Assembly: GCA_014534095.1 (NCBI GenBank)
Contig: JACVSD010000066.1
Location: 1-10,125, forward strand
Origin: Nitrospiraceae bacterium
GTDB lineage: Bacteria; Nitrospirota; Nitrospiria; Nitrospirales; Nitrospiraceae
Direction: 5' to 3'
DNA: 10,125 bases
How positions within the stretch are numbered: the first letter of the stretch is position 1; every line of letters starts with the position of its first letter. Positions 6,675-10,125 of this stretch are shown here, one piece after another. The position numbers were made by a program, and so were the translations under genes. The notes below the pieces were generated by a model. That model searched no databases, had not been told where the DNA came from, and was given only the letters and a program-made list of their open reading frames with translations.

Positions 6675-6857
6675 TCACATCAGGTCATCTCGCATAAGCG
6701 CTGGGAAGCAACGTGCCGCGCGAGCAGAGCGCCGGTCTTCCGACGTGCCGATGAATTCGCTCTCATCGTCCACCTAGAAGGACATCCCGATACCTCGGCG
6801 CCGCTGACAGTGCTCCATTCCAAGGCTATGAGATCGCTCGGGCGGGCGACTGACTGA
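6675..6857 (+). pseudogene. possible relic of a GGDEF (diguanylate cyclase) domain
   Basis: This frame is open for 60 codons, has no start codon, and is bounded by TGA at 6672 and TGA at 6855. At 6735-6770 it reads VFRRADEFALIV, close to the active-site region of diguanylate cyclases (VFR-Y-GGDEFALIV or the GADEF variant), followed by HLEGHPDTS. In another frame just upstream (6681-6695) SGHLA resembles the NDxxGHLxGD segment that precedes this motif. In a third frame AGKQRAARAERR resembles the linking helix. The order is right but the frames differ, as expected of a frameshifted, shrunken gene. The match rests on about 12 residues, so chance cannot be excluded. Confidence 0.35.
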
Positions 6858-6887
6858 ACCCCTACAGCGCCGGCGCACAGCGGCCGA

Positions 6888-6893
6888 TATAAT
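6888..6893 (+). promoter_or_regulatory. isolated TATAAT -10 element
   Basis: A perfect TATAAT lies 65 nt upstream of the ATG at 6958. No convincing -35 lies 16-18 nt upstream (CAGCGC at 6865-6870) and there is no TGn extension. It could serve as an alternative upstream promoter for the 6958 gene. Confidence 0.25.
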
Positions 6894-6942
6894 ACCTACA
6901 AGCGGCGCTGGGTTATTCCCAGACGCCATTTTGGCAATGACC

Positions 6943-6951
6943 TGGTACAAT
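6943..6951 (+). promoter_or_regulatory. extended -10 promoter, leaderless geometry
   Basis: TGG-TACAAT is an extended -10 (TGn plus 5 of 6 to TATAAT). It ends 6 nt before the ATG at 6958, so transcription would begin at the start codon. No Shine-Dalgarno is present, and no clear -35 is seen at the expected distance, which extended -10 promoters tolerate. Confidence 0.4.
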
Positions 6952-6957
6952 ACTGCC

Positions 6958-7389
6958 ATGGGAACTTCATCCAGACAGATCAGAACCCGAGAAGCGAATC
7001 CGCTCAGGCAACGGCTCACGGACGTCCGCCATGGGCTCCTGGGGCTCCACAAGGCGCTGATCGTCGCCGAGCAACTGACCTTCGAGCGTATCTACGGGCG
7101 CGTAGACAGCACCGGACAGTTGCTCCAACTTGTGATGAACGATCCGTGGTTTACGTGGCTGCATCCTCTCTCCAATATGGTCGTCCGCATCGATGAATTG
7201 ATGGAAGAGGAGACGGACCTGACCGTCGGGGAGGTGGCGGTCATCATGACGGAAATCCGCGGGCTCATCAGGCCGTCTGAATCCGGAGATGGATTTGAGC
7301 GGGCCTATTACGAGGCATTGCAACGCGCCCCGGACGTCGTGATGGCTCACTGCGAGATCAAGAAGCTGCTGACGTTACCGGGAGTGTAA
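6958..7389 (+). CDS. small helical cytosolic protein of unknown function
   Basis: 143 residues from the ATG at 6958, with no signal peptide or membrane segment. After a basic, polar start the protein is largely helical. It has aromatic and acidic blocks such as LHKALIVAEQLTFERIYG, LLQLVMNDPWFTWLHPLS and VRIDELMEEE, then a region with TEIRGLIRP and a final ERAYYEALQR...CEIKKLLTLPG. The dense hydrophobic and aromatic pattern and the absence of rare-looking composition argue for a real, folded protein. It looks like a conserved hypothetical family, but no name can be given. In-frame ATG at 6937 and TTG at 6931 are alternative starts; neither has a ribosome-binding site. The predicted -10 at 6946-6951 would put those codons upstream of transcription. 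It converges on the REC-GGDEF-EAL gene. Confidence 0.8.
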   Translation: MGTSSRQIRTREANPLRQRLTDVRHGLLGLHKALIVAEQLTFERIYGRVDSTGQLLQLVMNDPWFTWLHPLSNMVVRIDELMEEETDLTVGEVAVIMTEIRGLIRPSESGDGFERAYYEALQRAPDVVMAHCEIKKLLTLPGV

Positions 7390-7464
7390 GATCGACCCTG
7401 CACCCTCTGCCATACCGCTCAAAGCGAGCGATTGCCGCGCACCCTACGAGCACGACACTGGATC

Positions 7465-7487
7465 CACCGCCGGAGATGCTGGCGGTG
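7465..7487. terminator. GC-rich hairpin between convergent genes
   Basis: CACCGCC (7465-7471) pairs with GGCGGTG (7481-7487). Two more inner pairs (one G-U) give a 9-bp stem and a 5-nt loop. It lies between the two convergent genes and could slow polymerase from either side. No T-run follows on either strand, so it is not a classical intrinsic terminator. Confidence 0.35.
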
Positions 7488-7522
7488 CGTGCCCCTTCCA
7501 CCAGCAGAATGAACCGATAACA

Positions 7523-7539
7523 GAGTCTCGAGAGGACTC
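7523..7539 (-). terminator. small hairpin just after the REC-GGDEF-EAL gene
   Basis: GAGTC (7523-7527) pairs with GACTC (7535-7539), with one inner wobble pair, 3 nt past the TAA of the minus-strand gene. The following bases are not U-rich. A weak terminator or 3'-end stabiliser is possible. Confidence 0.25.
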
Positions 7540-7542
7540 GGG

Positions 7543-9258
7543 TTACCATCGCGGGCCAGAGGCGAGGAGCGAACAAACGTCATCAGGTAACAGGGGCTTA
7601 GCGAACAGGTACCCTTGCCCGTACTCACATCCCAGGGACTGTAAGAGTGACCGATGTTCCGCGGTTTCTACTCCTTCGGCGATGATCTGCCGCCCCAGCT
7701 GATGTGCCAAGGCAATTATAGTCTTCACGATAGCCAGGGCGTCATCGTCTACGCCTAACCGCCGGATGAACGATTGATCGATCTTCAAGAATCTGATGGG
7801 TAACTGTTGGAGATGGCTGAGCGACGAGTACCCCGTTCCGAAATCGTCGAGACACGTATCGATGTGTCGCGAACGGATCACCTTCAGCACCTCCGTCACG
7901 GCCTCGGGGTTCTGCATCATGTCCGATTCCGTAATCTCAATCTTGAGGCTGGCCGGGTCGACGCCCGTCTCGGCAAGGACCCGATCAATCAAGACAACCA
8001 GGTCCGGCTGCGCACATTGCTGGACCGAGAAATTGGCGCTCATGGTCAGAGGACGAAGGTGCGGGAACGCCTGGTGCCAGGCCTGCAACTGACGACAGGC
8101 CTCTCGGAAGGCCCACGCCCCAATCTTGTCCATCAAGCCAAGGTCACGCGCCGTGTCCAAGAATCCGCCCGGCGAAGTCAGTCCAGACTCCGGATGCTGC
8201 CACCGCAGTAACGCCTCGAACCCCGCTACTGAACCAGACGCCAACGCGACAATGGGCTGATACGCCAGGCGGAATTCCTCCCGCTCCACGGCCCGCTGCA
8301 GATCGGCTTCCAATTGTAAGCGTGCCATGGCCTGCTCATGCATCACCTTGTCGAAGATCACGAAGCCGGCGGGGCCACTCGTCTTGGCGCGGTGCATGGC
8401 CGTAGTGGCATCGCGCAATAACTCCTGGCTATTGTGGTAGCCCGTGTGCGAGCAGGCGATGCCTATGCTGGCCGTCAGAAAGACTGGGCGGTCCTCCAAC
8501 GTGAAGGGTGTCGCAAATTCCCGATGCAGGCGCTCGGCCACTCGCGTGGCATTGCCCGCCGCTTTGAGATCGTCGACCATCAACGCAAATTCGTCTCGCT
8601 CCATGCGGGCCACCGTGTCGGCAGATCGCACCCGGCGCAACAGCCGCTGGCTCACCTCAATCAGCACGCGATCCGCAGCGGACGGGCCGAGGCTCTCCTG
8701 AATGACGCGGAACCCATCCAGGTTCAGGTACAAAACGGCAAATGAATGCGCCGTCTGGCGCTGGGCCTGTAGGAAGATGCGCTCGAGACGGTCAAGAAAG
8801 AGGGCGCGGTTCGGAAGACCGGTGACTGGATCGTGGAAGGTTTCCAGAAACAACCGCTGCTCCGCTTGGCGTTTCTCTGCAATCAGTCGTTTCCGCTCCA
8901 ACACCTGCGTGATCGCATGGCCGAGACGCGCCAACCGGTCCTTTAAGAAATAATCTGCGGCGCCGGCCTTCATGCACTCCACCGCCATCTCTTCGCCAAT
9001 GCAGCCGGACACGATGATGACGGGAAGATCGAGGCCCCGCTCTTGAAGCAGTTGCAGCGCTTCCAGTGCAGTAAACTGCGGCATGGAATAGTCGGCCAGA
9101 ATGACATCCGGCGGGTGCTCTAGCTCCCGGAGATAGGCCGCCTTGGAGTCGACGCGACGGCAGACGACATCGAACCCCCCTTCTCCAAGCGTCTCCAGGA
9201 CGAGTTCCGCGTCGGCAAGAGAGTCTTCAAGCAGGAGAAGGTTGAGTGTCTTCAACAT
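7543..9258 (-). CDS. response regulator with degenerate GGDEF and intact EAL domains (c-di-GMP phosphodiesterase)
   Basis: 571 residues. A receiver domain at 4-120 has the acidic pair E11/D12, phospho-acceptor D56 in LADYSMP, S84 and K106. A GGDEF domain spans about 135-300. It keeps HDPVTGLPNR at its start, but the active site reads MERDEF (219-224) instead of GGDEF, and the NDxxGHxxGD segment is IQESLGPSAAD. Cyclase activity is unlikely. An RxxD I-site (R211-D214) sits five residues before the motif, so it may still bind c-di-GMP. The EAL domain at about 315-565 is canonical: E348-A-L, N409, E441, DDFGTGYSS (471-479), K492, E528, E531 and Q548. Phosphodiesterase activity controlled by a histidine kinase is the likely role. 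No kinase gene is in the window. The ATG at 9258 has no Shine-Dalgarno. Confidence 0.94.
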   Translation of the reverse strand: MLKTLNLLLLEDSLADAELVLETLGEGGFDVVCRRVDSKAAYLRELEHPPDVILADYSMPQFTALEALQLLQERGLDLPVIIVSGCIGEEMAVECMKAGAADYFLKDRLARLGHAITQVLERKRLIAEKRQAEQRLFLETFHDPVTGLPNRALFLDRLERIFLQAQRQTAHSFAVLYLNLDGFRVIQESLGPSAADRVLIEVSQRLLRRVRSADTVARMERDEFALMVDDLKAAGNATRVAERLHREFATPFTLEDRPVFLTASIGIACSHTGYHNSQELLRDATTAMHRAKTSGPAGFVIFDKVMHEQAMARLQLEADLQRAVEREEFRLAYQPIVALASGSVAGFEALLRWQHPESGLTSPGGFLDTARDLGLMDKIGAWAFREACRQLQAWHQAFPHLRPLTMSANFSVQQCAQPDLVVLIDRVLAETGVDPASLKIEITESDMMQNPEAVTEVLKVIRSRHIDTCLDDFGTGYSSLSHLQQLPIRFLKIDQSFIRRLGVDDDALAIVKTIIALAHQLGRQIIAEGVETAEHRSLLQSLGCEYGQGYLFAKPLLPDDVCSLLASGPRW

Positions 9259-9353
9259 GCGGGTGGATGGCTAACGCACCAGAGTGGCCTTCGCATTGCA
9301 ACGTCCGGACGAGGTAGGTCTGACTCGGAGCCAGTATAGGAGGAGACGAGGAA

Positions 9354-9461
9354 ATGACCAACAGATTGTTGAGAACCAGAAGTCAGTACGGGGGATTCAT
9401 CAAATTGCAGAGGGGAATGTGCTTGACCGAATCAACGAAGAGGACCCGAGCGACTGCCTGA
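9354..9461 (+). CDS. possible 35-residue small ORF
   Basis: ATG at 9354 follows AGGAGG at 9338-9343 with a 10-nt gap and a further GAGG close to the ATG. The product is basic (many Arg, Thr, Ser), with no recognised motif, membrane span or signal peptide. Only the ribosome-binding site supports it; the purine-rich stretch could be chance. Confidence 0.2.
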   Translation: MTNRLLRTRSQYGGFIKLQRGMCLTESTKRTRATA

Positions 9462-9527
9462 CCAGGCAAAGGCGCGATGGACTATTTCTGCCAACCGGGG
9501 AGATAGGCGTTCTCCCGACACGAACCC

Positions 9528-9686
9528 CTAGACAGCTTTGGTCACCCGTTCCAGGCAGGACCACCACTGCAACAGGACCACTGAATTTGTGCCGGCCAGC
9601 CCTTCGGCCGGCCCGGTCTGTCCATATCCTACGGTTTCATGCACCTCCGTAAAAGCAGGCAGGCTAAGCGCGCAGGGCGGATGCAT
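9528..9686 (-). CDS. possible 52-residue small ORF downstream of the DUF5069 gene
   Basis: ATG at 9686 on the minus strand is preceded by GGAGG with about 6-nt spacing. It starts 51 nt after the DUF5069 stop, on the same strand, so it could be the next gene in that transcript. The predicted product has a Pro/Cys start (MHPPCALSL), a Gly/Ala middle encoded by the arms of the 9591-9612 hairpin, and a hydrophobic VVLLQWWSCLERVTKAV end. No family is recognised. A GTG at 9722 would extend it by 12 residues but has no ribosome-binding site. Confidence 0.25.
   Translation of the reverse strand: MHPPCALSLPAFTEVHETVGYGQTGPAEGLAGTNSVVLLQWWSCLERVTKAV
9591..9612. repeat. perfect 7-bp GC hairpin (inverted repeat)
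   Basis: GCCGGCC (9591-9597) and GGCCGGC (9606-9612) flank an 8-nt loop. All seven pairs are G-C. No T-run follows on either strand, so a classical terminator is not supported. It may be a structural 3' end of the DUF5069 transcript or part of the small ORF. Confidence 0.45.
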
Positions 9687-9737
9687 CCGCTCCTCCAATG
9701 ACGAACGGAAGACCGGTATCACATGGCATTCAGGCCT

Positions 9738-10125
9738 CTAGAGCCTGCCTTCATCCAACTCGATCACATCCGCCCACGTCGATACAGGCGGTAACGAGTC
9801 CAGAGGAACGCCTCGCTTTCTCGCAATGTCTTGGAGCCGTCCCTGAAAGCGCTGCCGCGCCGCCTCGTCTTTCGGCCCGGAGGAAAGCAAACCCTGGGAC
9901 CATTGCGCGATCTCTTGATCAGACGGCTTAGAACCATGCGTGTGAACCCAATCCAGCAGCTCTTCATCGCTCCCGCCGGCCAGTACCCGTTGCTCAAAGG
10001 CCTTTGGGTCGATCTTGAGAAAATCGACGAGGTACTTGTCGAATCCCACGGTCATGTAATTGTAGTCCTGGATATGACCCGCGTTGCGTAGCCGGATCTT
10101 GTCGATGAACCGTCCGAGATGCGCG
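9738..10125 (-). CDS. DUF5069 family protein, 5' end beyond the window
   Basis: The frame is open from the TAG at 9738-9740 to the window edge, giving the last 128 residues; the start lies outside. An internal ATG at 10055 is not the start, because the frame upstream of it (GRFIDKIRLRNAG, then DYNYMTVGFDKYL) continues the family pattern. DUF5069 proteins are small (about 140-150 residues), with a FIDK/MLDK helix near the N-terminus, a GFD...FL segment, a SDEEL(L/I)W segment and a C-terminal GP(K)DE..RQRF helix, all visible here. The end TWADVIELDEGRL is also characteristic. The family has no established function. No signal peptide can be judged. It is transcribed in the same direction as the REC-GGDEF-EAL gene but separated from it by 479 nt. 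Confidence 0.87.
   Translation of the reverse strand, partial: AHLGRFIDKIRLRNAGHIQDYNYMTVGFDKYLVDFLKIDPKAFEQRVLAGGSDEELLDWVHTHGSKPSDQEIAQWSQGLLSSGPKDEAARQRFQGRLQDIARKRGVPLDSLPPVSTWADVIELDEGRL

Larger units (their letters stand above)
6324..6957. other. 634-nt interval without an intact gene
   Basis: Stops are frequent in all plus-strand frames and no frame shows a start with a good ribosome-binding site and a protein-like product. The long minus-strand open frame entering from the preceding gene is antisense shadow. A possible 43-codon ORF starts at 6487 (ATG) and ends at 6618, with no recognisable motif. A short palindrome CCGGTCACCGG is at 6602-6612. The 3' half carries a GGDEF-like relic (see 6675-6857) and promoter-like elements before the next gene. 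The region looks like decayed coding sequence. Confidence 0.6.
9259..9737. other. 479-nt interval with little coding signal
   Basis: It separates two minus-strand genes. A plus-strand open frame beginning with GTG at 9284 lacks a ribosome-binding site and protein-like composition. Two short ORFs with better ribosome-binding sites are listed separately (9354 plus, 9686 minus). A perfect 7-bp GC hairpin lies at 9591-9612 and a CTCTAGAG palindrome at 9736-9743 overlaps the stop of the DUF5069 gene. No clear promoter for the 9258 gene was found. Confidence 0.6.

Noticed and set aside
6931..6951. TTGGCA and TACAAT as a -35/-10 pair
   Set aside because: The spacer is only 9 nt, too short for a sigma70 promoter. 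The -10 is retained as an extended element instead.
9284..9652. 122-codon plus-strand open frame beginning with GTG
   Set aside because: No ribosome-binding site, no recognisable domain, and Arg/Thr/Pro-rich composition. Noncoding sequence is more likely.

Overview
The window is GC-rich bacterial chromosome with tightly packed genes on both strands. It shows no tRNA, rRNA, CRISPR array or intact insertion sequence. The gene mix fits a Nitrospira-like member of Nitrospirota: many exported proteins and lipoproteins, an FGE/SUMF1-type protein, a Ycf46-type AAA ATPase, a REC-GGDEF-EAL regulator, and a DUF5069 protein. The taxon is inferred from general gene character only; no marker gene is present.

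Layout. (1) 54-383 (+) encodes a small exported protein. It converges on a three-gene minus-strand operon at 2236-384: a secreted protein of unknown function, then a metallo-beta-lactamase-fold hydrolase, then an exported DUF151 (bifunctional nuclease) protein. The stop codons of the two converging units abut at 383/384. (2) A divergent promoter region at 2237-2393 holds a tandem 10-bp repeat and a good promoter whose -10 lies 7 nt from the ATG of the first minus-strand gene. (3) 2394-6323 (+) is a four-gene cluster: coiled-coil lipoprotein, exported FGE/SUMF1-domain protein (one-base stop/start overlap), Ycf46-like AAA ATPase, and a lipoprotein with an NlpC/P60-type cysteine peptidase fold. 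(4) 6324-6957 holds no intact gene but contains a short stretch resembling a decayed GGDEF (diguanylate cyclase) domain. (5) 6958-7389 (+) is a small conserved-looking cytosolic protein, possibly read from a leaderless mRNA. (6) 7543-9258 (-) is a response regulator with a degenerate GGDEF domain and an EAL domain with all expected catalytic residues. (7) 9259-9737 is poorly coding, with one or two possible small ORFs and a strong GC hairpin. (8) 9738-10125 (-) is a DUF5069 protein cut by the window edge.

How the genes may work together. The 2394-6323 cluster looks envelope-directed: three of its four products carry export signals and one is a probable peptidoglycan or amide hydrolase. The cytosolic AAA ATPase is the exception, and its link to the others is unproven. 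The REC-EAL protein would lower c-di-GMP in response to a phosphorelay. No clearly new multi-gene defence or biosynthetic system is visible. The most notable points are the GGDEF relic, the leaderless-promoter geometry, the exported DUF151 protein and the I-site-retaining degenerate GGDEF.
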